Shown: positions 45,159-54,044 of the stretch, piece by piece
Numbering within the stretch: the stretch's first letter is position 1
Layout: each line of letters begins with the position of its first letter
Origin: Variovorax fucosicus
GTDB lineage: Bacteria > Pseudomonadota > Gammaproteobacteria > Burkholderiales > Burkholderiaceae_C
Length of the DNA: 64,000 nt
Direction of reading: 5' to 3'
Assembly: GCF_030316825.1 (NCBI RefSeq)
Contig: NZ_JASZYU010000001.1
Coordinates: forward strand, 310,001-374,000
Position numbers and translations under genes: made by a program
The notes under the pieces: model-generated
Database searches by the model: none
Told to the model about the DNA's origin: nothing
The model's input: only the letters and a program-made list of their open reading frames with translations

Positions 45159-45834
45159 TGATCATCGTTTCCAGGACGCCGCCGAGTGCAAAAGCCTCTG
45201 CGGACGATTTCAATGGCCAGCGCATGCGTGCGCCCGGCAATACGTAGCCCATCAGGCCGGCATGCACCTGGGTGCGGCGGCCGCCGCTATCGACAAAATT
45301 CAGGTCGGCCAACTGGGCGTGCATTCCGCCGCTGTTGGCAACTTCGAGCACCGCTTGAACGCCCTCCCGGTGCAGCGACCATTTCAGCTGGGGCGCTGCG
45401 GACTGCGCGCCGGCAGCCGCGATAAAGATCGGCACCGAATAGCGCAGCACCAGCTGCAGGCCCCTCTTGTCCTGCACCTCGACCGGCAACTCGTCGATGA
45501 TGACACGGTACGCGCCCTCGACCACGCCGGCGGGAGCATCGGCACGAATGACGCGGATCAGCTGGCGGTCTGACACGGGCAGTTGCATCACCGGCGGGCT
45601 GACCAGCAGCCCGCGCGACGGTGTCAGCTTGTCGACGCCGTTCTCCTGTGTCCAGTGATAGACCCGCACCTGCGCGTGCACCACGTTGTCGCCGGTGTTG
45701 CTGAGCCAAAGGCCATCGGCGTTCTGCGCCGGCTGCAGCGTCAGCGTGACCGGCGAAACCTGCAGCCCGCTCGCCGCCGCGACCGCGTGCGCGCAGGCAA
45801 GCGCAAGGAGGGCGGCGTATCGCAGCAGGCGCAC
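45109..45834 (-). CDS. Periplasmic pilus chaperone (CsuC-like)
   Basis: A 241-residue PapD-type chaperone with signal peptide (to about residue 20, HAVAA), the strand LQVSPVTLTLQPAQNADGLWLSN and the motif RQLIRVIRA of the subunit-binding strand. It keeps pilins folded in the periplasm and delivers them to the usher encoded next. It starts 10 bp after the major pilin stop. Confidence 0.9.
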   Translation of the reverse strand: MRLLRYAALLALACAHAVAAASGLQVSPVTLTLQPAQNADGLWLSNTGDNVVHAQVRVYHWTQENGVDKLTPSRGLLVSPPVMQLPVSDRQLIRVIRADAPAGVVEGAYRVIIDELPVEVQDKRGLQLVLRYSVPIFIAAAGAQSAAPQLKWSLHREGVQAVLEVANSGGMHAQLADLNFVDSGGRRTQVHAGLMGYVLPGARMRWPLKSSAEAFALGGVLETMINGNATQENIPPLERVR

Positions 45835-45844
45835 GGCCCGGCGA

Positions 45845-46351
45845 TCAGTAGTTGACCTGAACCGTCACTGTGTCGGCATAGCTGCCGGGCGTGACGTTGG
45901 CGCTCCCAACCGTGGCAAACACCGGGATGCTTTGCGCCGCGCCGGTGCCGGTGCCGGCAACGCCGTTGCCGACAGCGACGTCCGTGGCAGTGCTGCCCCA
46001 GACCGGACCCGCGGCGCTCACCGAACGAAGCTGGTAGGCCACCGTGTCCGGGCCCACCACGAGGGGACTCATGATGCCGCCGCCCGTAGTGCTGTTGTTC
46101 GAGGGCAGCAGGCCGACGTTGTACGGCGTCGACTTGGAGCAGGTCACGCTGATGTTGCTGGACGCGGACAAGGCGGTGGCGCTGGAGTTCACCGAGCCGA
46201 AGTCGATATTGGAGCCGGCGCCTGCCGTAACCGAGCACGCCTTGACGACCGTGATCAGCACCTGGAACGTGGCGGTGGTCGTTGCGGCAACCGCCGCGCT
46301 GGTGACCGTGGCGGCCAGGACTGCAGCGGCGATGAGGGAGAGCTTTTTCAT
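45845..46351 (-). CDS. Spore coat U-domain major pilin (CsuA/B-like)
   Basis: A 168-residue single SCPU-domain protein with signal peptide MKKLSLIAAAVLAATVTSAA, a Cys pair (KACSV and VTCSKST) and C-terminal VTVQVNY. It is the probable shaft subunit of the pilus and the first gene of a four-gene archaic chaperone-usher operon. The start 46351 is supported by the signal peptide; an upstream ATG adds 24 non-signal residues. Accessory CsuA and CsuB homologues of the six-gene Csu system are absent. Confidence 0.88.
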   Translation of the reverse strand: MKKLSLIAAAVLAATVTSAAVAATTTATFQVLITVVKACSVTAGAGSNIDFGSVNSSATALSASSNISVTCSKSTPYNVGLLPSNNSTTGGGIMSPLVVGPDTVAYQLRSVSAAGPVWGSTATDVAVGNGVAGTGTGAAQSIPVFATVGSANVTPGSYADTVTVQVNY

Positions 46352-46546
46352 GGTGTGGGGTACTAGGTTCGGTGGAAAGGGGCAAGTGGACCGGCCTGGG
46401 TAGTGTGCGCGCCCGATTTCCAACGGCTAGTGCATTAGTTCTCACTAGTTTCAACATAGATACTTTTGTTGCAAAAAGTGAATGGATTGCCGCCTGCGAC
46501 CCCCTCCCCGGCGCGTTCAGCCCCTCGTCGCCCCGCCCTCTACCCT
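46352..46546 (-). promoter_or_regulatory. Putative promoter region of the fimbrial operon
   Basis: A 195-bp gap between pilin start and porin stop. The segment 46425-46485 is conspicuously AT-rich (CTAGTGCATTAG, ACTTTTGTTGCAAAAAGTG) in an otherwise GC-rich region. A minus-strand TTGCAA lies about 110-120 bp upstream of the pilin ATG and could be part of a -35 box. No clear -10 could be assigned. Confidence 0.35.
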
Positions 46547-47854
46547 CTAGAACGCGTGCTTGATCCCGAAGTCATACCCCATCGCCTTGCTCGGCGCATA
46601 GCCCGAAGTGCCGGCGCCCGTCGACAGATAGGCCGCGGTTCCGCCCGTGGTGGCGCCCATGATGGCCGGGTTGTTCTGGCCATCCTTCACACGGATGCGC
46701 GCCACGGTGGCGTAGAGGGCGGTGCGCTTGGAAAGGTTGTGCTCGTAGCCGATGGCGAGCTTGTTGACCGAAGCGTCGCGCCGTAGCGCGAAAGGCGACG
46801 CGAGGGAGCCCGGATCGTTGTCGAATTTCACGCGGGAGTAAGACGCCTTGATCAGGCCCGGCCCCACCGGCACCGTCACGCCCAGCAGCCCGCCGGTGTA
46901 CTTGTCGTTCTCGCGCGCGGCGAGCAACCCGAACACCGGCACGGGCGTTGTCGATTGCTTCTGATCGCGCACCTGCGAGAGCTCGCCGATGAGCTTGAAC
47001 ACATTGAAGTTGTACGACGCCCCCAGGCTGATCGTCTTGATCTTTTCGTCGAGATTGACGCCCGTGAGGCCGCCTGCGGCATTCACGCCCGTCGTGTCCG
47101 CCGCGGTGCTCGCGCCGTAGGCCAGCGCCACGTCCAGCGGCCCGGACGCATAGCCGAAGCGGCCACCGACGAACCGGCCCTTCGTGGTCGGACTGCCAGG
47201 CACGTTGCTCGCGGCGATGTTTTCGTGCAGCGCGTACTGCAGCTGGCCATAGAAGCCGCCCAGCGTCGGCGGCAGAAAGTACCCGATGCTGTTGTTGGTG
47301 CGCAGGTAGTTGTCCGACGCTGCCAGCGCCGACCCGGGGCCCCTGGCCACCGCGATATTGCTGCCCACGGTCGACACGACATTCGCGCCGACGCCGGTGG
47401 TGCCGAACGGACTGAACACCGAGTCGTTCCAGAAGGTCGGTGTGTAGTCGCGGCCCAGGCGGATCTCGCCAAAGTCTCCCGCCAGGCTCACGGTCGATCG
47501 CCGGTTGAAGGCGAACGCACCGGCCGGCCCGCCGCCCAGCCCCGTATCGTTCGCCAGTTGCGCCTCAAGCCAGAAGCTGGCGGACAAACCACCGCCCAGA
47601 TCTTCCGTGCCGCGGAATCCAAGCCGGCTGTTGGAGATCCCGCTGTTGGACAAGCCGGTCTGGCTTTGGGTGACGCCTGTGGGCGCGGTGGCAGGGGGCA
47701 GAACCAGCGCACTGGTGTTGTTGTAGAACGTGCTCTTGGCGCTGTAGTAGCTGACGCCGGCGTCCACCACGCCGAACAGCGTGACGGAGGATTGAGCGGT
47801 TGCCGCAGTGGCGCACGACAGCATGCTCGCTGCCAGGACAGTGGATTTCTTCAT
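46547..47854 (-). CDS. Gram-negative trimeric porin
   Basis: A 435-residue outer-membrane porin of the betaproteobacterial OmpC/Omp32 family: signal peptide MKKSTVLAASMLSCATAATA followed by QSSVTLFGVVDAGVSYY, beta-strand alternation throughout and terminal Phe (YDFGIKHAF) required for barrel assembly. It permits diffusion of small, often anionic solutes. It lies 42 bp after the Bug-type receptor gene and may be co-transcribed, which suggests a porin dedicated to the same organic-acid substrate. Confidence 0.92.
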   Translation of the reverse strand: MKKSTVLAASMLSCATAATAQSSVTLFGVVDAGVSYYSAKSTFYNNTSALVLPPATAPTGVTQSQTGLSNSGISNSRLGFRGTEDLGGGLSASFWLEAQLANDTGLGGGPAGAFAFNRRSTVSLAGDFGEIRLGRDYTPTFWNDSVFSPFGTTGVGANVVSTVGSNIAVARGPGSALAASDNYLRTNNSIGYFLPPTLGGFYGQLQYALHENIAASNVPGSPTTKGRFVGGRFGYASGPLDVALAYGASTAADTTGVNAAGGLTGVNLDEKIKTISLGASYNFNVFKLIGELSQVRDQKQSTTPVPVFGLLAARENDKYTGGLLGVTVPVGPGLIKASYSRVKFDNDPGSLASPFALRRDASVNKLAIGYEHNLSKRTALYATVARIRVKDGQNNPAIMGATTGGTAAYLSTGAGTSGYAPSKAMGYDFGIKHAF

Positions 47855-47896
47855 GGGGGTTCTCGGTGATGAAAGTTGCTCGGCCGGGGTCGGCGA

Positions 47897-48880
47897 CTAC
47901 TGCTTGGCGATGCCGGCACGCGTGATGACTTCGCCCCAGCGCGTGACTTCGCTCGCCAGCAGTTCACGCGCCTTCTCGGGCGAGCTCGCGCCGGGCGTCA
48001 CATACAGTGCGCGCAGCTTCTTGAGGACTTCGGCATCGGCAAGGGCGGCGCCGATATCGCGGTTCAGCCGCGCAATCACCGGCGCCGGCGTGCGAGCGGG
48101 CGCGGCCAGTGCGTTCCACGACGTCACCGCATACCCGGGGATGCTGCTCTCGATCATGGTCGGCACGTCCGGCAGGGCCGGCGAGCGCTTCTCGCTCGTG
48201 ACGGCCAGCACGCGCAGCGCCCCGGAGGTGACCTGCGCCATCACGGGCGCCAGGATCTCCACCGCTGCATCGATCTGGCCGCCGCGCAGCGCGGTGAGCA
48301 CCGCTGGCGAGCCGTTGAAGGGCACCACCTGCAGGTCGACCTTGGCCTGGATCTTCAACAGCTCCGCAGCCAGGTGCTGGGTGCTGCCCACGTTGATGCT
48401 GCCGATGTTGAGCTTGCCCGGATTGGCCCGCGCATAGGCCAGCAGTTCGGCCGCATTGCGAAAGCGCGCATCGCTGCGTGCCAGCAGGCCCAGCTCGAAA
48501 GTGGCAAGTGTCGAGATCGGCGCGAGATCCCGCATCACGTCGAAGGGCAGTGTCTTGAAGAGGTTGGCGCTGACCGCACTCGCGTTCGACATCAGCAGCA
48601 GGGTGTAGCCGTCCGGTGCCGCCTTGGCCACGACGTCCGATGCCACCACGCCCCCGGCGCCGGGCCGGTTGTCGATGATCACTGGCTGGCCCAGCGATTG
48701 GCTCAGGCGCTGCGCCACCACGCGCGCCGTGAGGTCGGCCACCCCGCCCGCGCCGAAAGGCACCACGATGCGGATCGGCTGCGCCGGCCAGGTTTGTGCG
48801 TAGGCGCGGAGGGTCGGTGCCAGCGCGCCCACGGCGCTCACGGCACCCAGCACGAGCAGCCGACGATTTCTTGATGTCAT
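47897..48880 (-). CDS. Bug/TctC-family tripartite tricarboxylate receptor
   Basis: A 327-residue periplasmic receptor with signal peptide (to about residue 28, RAYAQ), WPAQPIRIVVPFGAGGVADLTARVVA and the VIIDNRPGAGGVVASDVVA motif that defines the Bug family. These bind carboxylates such as citrate, aromatic acids or amino acids and serve TctAB-type transporters; no TctA or TctB gene is present. The LigI-like gene lies upstream in the same orientation across a 155-bp gap. Confidence 0.92.
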   Translation of the reverse strand: MTSRNRRLLVLGAVSAVGALAPTLRAYAQTWPAQPIRIVVPFGAGGVADLTARVVAQRLSQSLGQPVIIDNRPGAGGVVASDVVAKAAPDGYTLLLMSNASAVSANLFKTLPFDVMRDLAPISTLATFELGLLARSDARFRNAAELLAYARANPGKLNIGSINVGSTQHLAAELLKIQAKVDLQVVPFNGSPAVLTALRGGQIDAAVEILAPVMAQVTSGALRVLAVTSEKRSPALPDVPTMIESSIPGYAVTSWNALAAPARTPAPVIARLNRDIGAALADAEVLKKLRALYVTPGASSPEKARELLASEVTRWGEVITRAGIAKQ

Positions 48881-49001
48881 TTATGTCTCCTTGTGAATGG
48901 AATGTCGGCACTGTCCGCCAGGTGGCCCCTATCGGCAATGTCACTACGAGACTTGCTGATATGCCGAACTTCGATAACGCAGGCAAAGGCGAAGGCAACC
49001 G

Positions 49002-49020
49002 CCTGCCACCCGGTGGCAGG
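49002..49020. repeat. Perfect 19-bp palindrome between LigI-like and Bug genes
   Basis: CCTGCCACC-C-GGTGGCAGG, with 9-bp arms, lies 16 bp after the LigI-like stop on the minus strand and 121 bp before the Bug start. As RNA it would form a stem of about seven pairs; no T-run follows. It may be a weak terminator or an operator for the LysR at 50769. Confidence 0.4.
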
Positions 49021-49035
49021 GGGCCTCGGGAAAAA

Positions 49036-49956
49036 CTAGTTCTTCTCTTGCGGCCAGTAGAGCCGCGCGGGGTTGTCGACCAGCAGCTTCTGCTGCAGTT
49101 CCGCCGTGGGCGCGATGTGCGGGATGAAGTCCACCAGCAGGCCGTCGTCGGGCATGTGGTCCTTCAGGTTCGGATGCGGCCAGTCGGTGCCCCACAGCAC
49201 GCGGTCGGGGAACAGCTCGACGATGCGGCGCGCGAAGGGCACCACGTCGCGGTAGGCGGCCTGTTCGCCGTCCCGTGCCGAGGGGCCGGTGATCGACAGG
49301 CGCTCCGGGCAACTCACCTTGGCCCACACGTTGGAATGCTCGCGCATGAAGCGCACGAACAGCTCGAACTCGGGATCGTCTATCGGCTTGCTCACATCAG
49401 GACGACCCATGTGGTCGACCACCACGGTGGTCGGCAGGCTGGTGAAGAAGTCCCACAGTTCCGGCAGATCGACGGCTTCGAAATAGATCACCACATGCCA
49501 GCCCAGCCGGTGGATGCGGCCGGCAATCTCCATCAGTTCGTCCTTCGGCGTGAAGTCCACCAGCCGCTTGACAAAGTTGAAGCGCACGCCGCGCACCCCG
49601 GCGGTGTGCAAGGCCTGAAGTTCCGCGTCACTCACGCTTCGCTTGACGGTGGCAACCCCTCTAGCGCGGCCGCCCGACGCCTCGAGCGCATCCACCAGCG
49701 CGCGGTTGTCCGCGCCGTGGCAGGTGGCCTGCACGATCACATTGCGGTCGAACCCCAGGTGGTCGCGAAGTGCGAACAGCTGTTCCTTCGACGCGTCGCA
49801 GGGCGTGTACTTGCGCTCCGGTGCGTAGGGAAACCGGGCGCCCGGCCCGAACACGTGGCAGTGGGCGTCCACGCTGCCGGCAGGAAGCTTGAACTTCGGC
49901 TTGGACGGGCCGGCATACCAGTCCAGCCAGCCGGGCGATTTGGTGAATTCAGTCAT
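49036..49956 (-). CDS. Amidohydrolase, 2-pyrone-4,6-dicarboxylate lactonase (LigI)-like
   Basis: A 306-residue member of the LigI branch of the amidohydrolase superfamily: VDAHCHVFGPGARFPYAPER with the first-strand metal/substrate histidines, IVQATCHGADNRALVDAL, VDHMGRPD and LWGTDWPHPNLKD. LigI opens 2-pyrone-4,6-dicarboxylate in the protocatechuate 4,5-cleavage pathway; relatives act on other sugar or aromatic lactones. It is near an RraA/LigK-like aldolase gene and Bug receptors. Start 49956 precedes the family core; eight sulfur-containing residues contrast with the sulfur region. Confidence 0.85.
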   Translation of the reverse strand: MTEFTKSPGWLDWYAGPSKPKFKLPAGSVDAHCHVFGPGARFPYAPERKYTPCDASKEQLFALRDHLGFDRNVIVQATCHGADNRALVDALEASGGRARGVATVKRSVSDAELQALHTAGVRGVRFNFVKRLVDFTPKDELMEIAGRIHRLGWHVVIYFEAVDLPELWDFFTSLPTTVVVDHMGRPDVSKPIDDPEFELFVRFMREHSNVWAKVSCPERLSITGPSARDGEQAAYRDVVPFARRIVELFPDRVLWGTDWPHPNLKDHMPDDGLLVDFIPHIAPTAELQQKLLVDNPARLYWPQEKN

Positions 49957-49972
49957 TGCATATCTCTTTGAT

Positions 49973-50665
49973 TCAGGCCGGCTCCATGCCGTGGCGGCGC
50001 TTCGCTTCGGCCGCGGCGCGTGAACCCATGAAGTCGAGCAGGCGGCGCACTTCCGCGCCGTGTGTCGATACGGCACAAAGGCCCGCGGAGAAAGTGGTGG
50101 TGATCTGGATGGCGGCGGGCAATCGGCCGACCACGTCGATGCCATCGAGATGCATCAGTTCGCTCAGTTGCTGAAAGCCCAGTGCCACTTCGCCGCGCGC
50201 GACCAGCTCGCCGACCGGAACGCCCGGCGGCGCCTGCACGATGCGCGGCTGGACCTCGGAGGCGATGCCCCAGCGCCCGAAGAGCTTTGTCAGCGCCACG
50301 CCGCTCGGCCCGGTGGAGTAGCCGATCGACGTGGCCTCCTGCACCGCGCGACGCACGGCGTCCTCGGAAGCGATGTCCGGCCTCGGCGAACCGGCGCGCA
50401 CGGCGACGGCGACATCCGAATGGACCAGGTCGACCTTGCTGCCTGCGACCACCCGGCCCGATGAGACGAGTTTGTCGATCGCGCCGGAAGCCAGGAAGAC
50501 GACATCGAATGGCTCGCCGGCCTCGACCCGGCGCGCCGCGTCGACGCCGCCGACAGATTCGATATCGACCTCGCTGCCCGACAGCTGCGCATACGCCTCG
50601 GCCAACTCGCCAAGCACCAGGCGCGTGGCCATGGACGAAATTCCGCGGATCGGGGTCGATGTCAT
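49973..50665 (-). CDS. ModA-like substrate-binding-domain protein lacking a signal peptide
   Basis: A 230-residue protein of the periplasmic-binding-protein II (molybdate-binding ModA-like) fold: LGELAEAYAQLSGSEVDIESVG, FDVVFLASGAIDKLVSSGRV, SIGYSTGPSGVALTKLFGRWGI and GEVALGFQQLSELMH. It starts MTSTPIRGISSMATRLVL without a signal peptide, so it is probably cytosolic and may act as a ligand sensor or enzyme-associated binder. It lies 16 bp upstream of the LigI-like gene and is divergent from a LysR regulator. Confidence 0.78.
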   Translation of the reverse strand: MTSTPIRGISSMATRLVLGELAEAYAQLSGSEVDIESVGGVDAARRVEAGEPFDVVFLASGAIDKLVSSGRVVAGSKVDLVHSDVAVAVRAGSPRPDIASEDAVRRAVQEATSIGYSTGPSGVALTKLFGRWGIASEVQPRIVQAPPGVPVGELVARGEVALGFQQLSELMHLDGIDVVGRLPAAIQITTTFSAGLCAVSTHGAEVRRLLDFMGSRAAAEAKRRHGMEPA

Positions 50666-50768
50666 GCGGCGATTCTGCTGCGCGCTGCCTGCCGGATGGA
50701 AGCCATTGCCGGCACTACCAGCTAGAACAAGGGGGCATAACTGGCACCCCTGCCCTACACTGCGTTTC

Positions 50769-51677
50769 ATGGACCTTCGGCAGCTGGAGTACTTTGTTCG
50801 TGTCGCCGAACTGGGCAGCTTTACGCGCGCCTCGCTCGCACTCGATATCGCGCAGCCGGCGCTCAGCCGGCAGGTTCGGCTGCTCGAAGTGGAACTGCGC
50901 CAGAGCCTGCTGACCCGCAACGGAAGGGGTGCCGTGCCGACCGATGCCGGCCGACTTCTGCTGGAGCACGGGCGCGGCATCCTGCACCAGGTCGAGCGTG
51001 CGCGCGAAGAACTCGGCCGCGTGCGCGGCGCCCTCGCCGGCCGGGTTGCGATCGGCCTGCCGCCAAGCGTGGCCAAGGTGCTCACCGTTCCGCTTCTTCG
51101 CGAAGTCCGAAAGCGCATGCCGGAAGCATCGCTGTCCGTCAGGGAAGGCCTGTCGGTGGCGATGTACGAGTCGCTCACCAGGGGGCAGCTCGACATTGCA
51201 TTGCTGTACAACGCCGTGCAGACGCCGGACGTGGAACTCACCCCCTTGCTCGAAGAGCAACTGTTCCTGATCCAGCGCAGAACCGGCAAGGCAGCGCCCA
51301 CGGCGAAGGCCAGGGGAATACCGCTGCGCGACGTGGCCGCCCTTCCGCTGGTGATGCCCAGCCGTCCCAATGCGATCAGGATGCTGGTGGAAACCGAGAT
51401 GGCCCACCTGGGCTGCCGGCCGCAGGTGGCCCTGGAGATCGATGGTGTTGCCGCGATTCTCGACCTGGTCGAAGACGGCGCGGGCAGCGCCATCCTGCCG
51501 CGTAATGCCGTCGCCACCGCCGCGCGCCCGCAGGCTTTCGTGACACGGCCGATCAGTGCGCCCCGGCTGCATAGCAAGCTCTTCATGGCAATGAGCTCGC
51601 GACGCACGGCGACGCTCACGCAAAAGGCGATGCTGCAGCTTGTCCAGCAGATGGCGCTGAAGCTCCTGGCCGCGTAG
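50769..51677 (+). CDS. LysR-family regulator, CbbR/NAC-like
   Basis: A 302-residue LysR protein: helix-turn-helix at residues 1-60 (LRQLEYFVRVAELGSFTRAS, IAQPALSRQVRLLE) and effector domain ~90-300 (GRVAIGLPPSVAKVLTVPLL). The motif set resembles NAC-type LysR regulators of aromatic and amino-acid metabolism. It is divergent from the ModA-like/LigI/Bug/porin run across a 103-bp gap and is its likely regulator. Confidence 0.9.
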   Translation: MDLRQLEYFVRVAELGSFTRASLALDIAQPALSRQVRLLEVELRQSLLTRNGRGAVPTDAGRLLLEHGRGILHQVERAREELGRVRGALAGRVAIGLPPSVAKVLTVPLLREVRKRMPEASLSVREGLSVAMYESLTRGQLDIALLYNAVQTPDVELTPLLEEQLFLIQRRTGKAAPTAKARGIPLRDVAALPLVMPSRPNAIRMLVETEMAHLGCRPQVALEIDGVAAILDLVEDGAGSAILPRNAVATAARPQAFVTRPISAPRLHSKLFMAMSSRRTATLTQKAMLQLVQQMALKLLAA

Positions 51678-51689
51678 GCGCGGGCGCAA

Positions 51690-52685
51690 CTATCTCCTGG
51701 CGGCCTTCTTCGCGCGTGGGCGGACCGGGCGCTGCCGCAGCGTCGCGCCCGAGCCGCGCGGCAGACGTGCCGGAGCCACGTCGTGCTGGCTGGCCCGCAG
51801 CGTGAAATCGCAAGTCGCGACGGCCAGCTCGACAATGCGCGCCAACGCGGGACTCGAACTGTCGCTTCGATAGACCGCGCTGTAGACCAGCGGCGGCGGC
51901 ATCGGATCGCTCTTGACGACGCGCAGCACGCCGCTCTTGATGTCCGGCCGAACATAGTCGAGCGCAAGCTGGCTGATTCCGAAACCGCTGATCGTCAGTT
52001 CGCGCAAGACAGTCGTGCTGTTGGTGAGCAGAACCTTGCCGAAGCGAAAGCCGTGCTCCGCGCGCCAGGCCTCGTAGAACTTGTTCTTCGAAGCGCCGGC
52101 GGGCTGCTCGATCACGGGATAGTCCGCAAACTCATGCGGCGCCAGGGCTCGTTGCGGAATGCCGAGCCGCGGACTCGCGATCCAGGCCTGGTCGACCTGC
52201 CCGACCTTGACCGATTCGAAAGCCTGGCCCCAGAAGGTTCCCGGCATGATGGACAGATCGAGCTTGTTGGCTTCGAGGCGCTCGAAGAGCGTCAGCCCCG
52301 CATCCACCACGGGCTCGAGCGTCACATGGGGGTGCAGCTTCTGCAGCAGCTGGATCAGGCGCGTGAGCCATGTCATCGCAATCAGTTCCGTCACGCCCAC
52401 GCGGAAGGTGCCGCGCAGCGTCTTGTCCACGCTGATGTCGTGTTCGATGCGCTGCCACAGCCGATGGGCTTCTTCCGCCAGCGGCAGCAGCTGGCGGCCG
52501 GCCTGGGCGAGCTCCAGCCCGTGGGAGGTGCGGTGCAGCAGGGGCCCGCCAAGCGAGGCTTCGAGTTCCGCCAGGCGCTTGGAGATGGCCGACTGCGTGG
52601 TGTGCAGCTTCACCGCCGCGGCGCTGAAGCTCTGGAGCTTGGCACTGAAGAGGAACGCCTCCAGCTGCTTGAAGGTGAAGTTCAT
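51690..52685 (-). CDS. LysR-family transcriptional regulator
   Basis: A 331-residue LysR protein: FKQLEAFLFSAKLQSFSAAAVKLHTTQSAISKRL forms the DNA-binding helices, and the effector domain runs from about 90 to 300. A basic, Arg/Pro-rich C-terminal tail (about 305-331) ends RAKKAARR. It is divergent from the aminotransferase-Bug-RraA operon across 102 bp, with start codon at 52685, and probably controls it. Confidence 0.9.
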   Translation of the reverse strand: MNFTFKQLEAFLFSAKLQSFSAAAVKLHTTQSAISKRLAELEASLGGPLLHRTSHGLELAQAGRQLLPLAEEAHRLWQRIEHDISVDKTLRGTFRVGVTELIAMTWLTRLIQLLQKLHPHVTLEPVVDAGLTLFERLEANKLDLSIMPGTFWGQAFESVKVGQVDQAWIASPRLGIPQRALAPHEFADYPVIEQPAGASKNKFYEAWRAEHGFRFGKVLLTNSTTVLRELTISGFGISQLALDYVRPDIKSGVLRVVKSDPMPPPLVYSAVYRSDSSSPALARIVELAVATCDFTLRASQHDVAPARLPRGSGATLRQRPVRPRAKKAARR

Positions 52686-52715
52686 CCCACTGGAATGTAA
52701 GCGCAATGCTCCGCA

Positions 52716-52730
52716 GGAATAAAAGGAATA
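52716..52730. promoter_or_regulatory. Direct GGAATA repeats in the divergent LysR/aminotransferase region
   Basis: GGAATA occurs at 52716-52721 and 52725-52730 (9 bp apart), with a third GGAAT at 52692-52696. On the minus strand the same bases read TATTCC, near where promoter elements of the LysR gene are expected. It is a candidate binding array for the regulator encoded at 51690. Confidence 0.3.
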
Positions 52731-52787
52731 CCCCGATCCTCCGATTTCTCGTTTGTCCCGCGGCGCCTGGCCTTTGATACTGCGTCC

Positions 52788-54044
52788 ATGCTCCACATCG
52801 CTCCACGCCTGCACCGAATCAAGCCTTCTCCCAGTTCCATGGCCGGCCAGAGAGCGCGCGAGCTGCGCGCCACGGGCCGGGACATTCTGGCTTTGACGGC
52901 CGGCGAACCCGATTTCGAGACGCCGGAGCACATCAAGGACGCGGCAGTCCGCGCCATGGCTGCTGGCCAGACCCGGTACACGGACGTTGGCGGCACCCCG
53001 GCGCTGAAAGAAGCCATCGCCGGCAAGTTCCGGAACGAGAACGGCCTGGTCTACGCACCGGCCGAAATCATCGTCGGCACCGGCGCAAAGCAGGTGATCT
53101 TCAATGCGCTCATGTGCACGGTTTCGGCTGGCGACGAGGTCATCGTGCCGGCGCCCTACTGGGTGTCGTACCCGGACATCGCCCTGCTGGCCGGCGGCGT
53201 TCCGGTGTTCGTCGACTGCGCGGCGGAAAAGGGCTTCAAGCTCCAGCCCGCGGATCTCGAGCGGGCCATCACCGCGAGGACAAGGTGGCTGATGCTCAAC
53301 TCGCCGAACAATCCGAGCGGCGCGACGTACACACGCGCCGAACTCCAGGCACTGGCCGAGGTGCTGAGGCGCCACCCCCATGTCTGGATACTGACCGACG
53401 ACATCTACGAACACCTCATCTATGGCGATGCCGAGTTCGCCACCATCGCCAAGGCAGCGCCCGATCTCAAGGATCGCACCCTCACGGTGAACGGCGTCTC
53501 GAAGGCCTATGCGATGACGGGCTGGCGCATCGGCTACGGCGCAGCGCCTTCGGAGCTGATCAAGGCAATGGTCAAGCTCCAGTCGCAGAGCACGTCCGGC
53601 CCGAACTCGATTGCCCAGGCGGCAGCGGTCGCGGCACTCACCGGCCCCCAGGACGCCATTGCCGCGAATCGGCGCGAATACCAGAGCCGGCGCGACACCG
53701 TGGTTGCAGCGCTCAACGCCATCGACGGCATCCACTGCCAGGTGCCCGATGGGGCGTTCTACGTTTTCGCTTCGTGCAGCGAGTTGTTCGGCCTTCGCAC
53801 GCGCACGGGCGCGACGATCAACAGCAGCGACGACTGGGTCATGCACCTGCTCGACTCGCAGAATCTGGCAGCACTGCAAGGCAGCGCCTACGGCGTGCCG
53901 ACGCACTTCCGCATCTCCTTTGCCGCCAGCACCGAACAGTTGCTGGAAGGCTGCCGGCGCATTGCGCGGGCACGCGACGAACTCTCGAGCCAAGTTCGCA
54001 CCGCCTCCTTGCCCCATGTCGAAATGAACCAGGAACAGCCATGA
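52788..54044 (+). CDS. PLP-dependent class I aminotransferase (aspartate-type)
   Basis: A 418-residue fold-type I aminotransferase with catalytic Lys239 (NGVSKAYAMTGWRIGYG), NSPNNPSGATY and the TGAKQVIFNALM phosphate-binding loop. It resembles aspartate/tyrosine-type aminotransferases of subgroup I-gamma. It starts the operon with the Bug receptor (ATGA overlap) and RraA-type aldolase, so it probably removes the amino group from the imported compound to yield an oxoacid. Confidence 0.9.
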   Translation: MLHIAPRLHRIKPSPSSMAGQRARELRATGRDILALTAGEPDFETPEHIKDAAVRAMAAGQTRYTDVGGTPALKEAIAGKFRNENGLVYAPAEIIVGTGAKQVIFNALMCTVSAGDEVIVPAPYWVSYPDIALLAGGVPVFVDCAAEKGFKLQPADLERAITARTRWLMLNSPNNPSGATYTRAELQALAEVLRRHPHVWILTDDIYEHLIYGDAEFATIAKAAPDLKDRTLTVNGVSKAYAMTGWRIGYGAAPSELIKAMVKLQSQSTSGPNSIAQAAAVAALTGPQDAIAANRREYQSRRDTVVAALNAIDGIHCQVPDGAFYVFASCSELFGLRTRTGATINSSDDWVMHLLDSQNLAALQGSAYGVPTHFRISFAASTEQLLEGCRRIARARDELSSQVRTASLPHVEMNQEQP

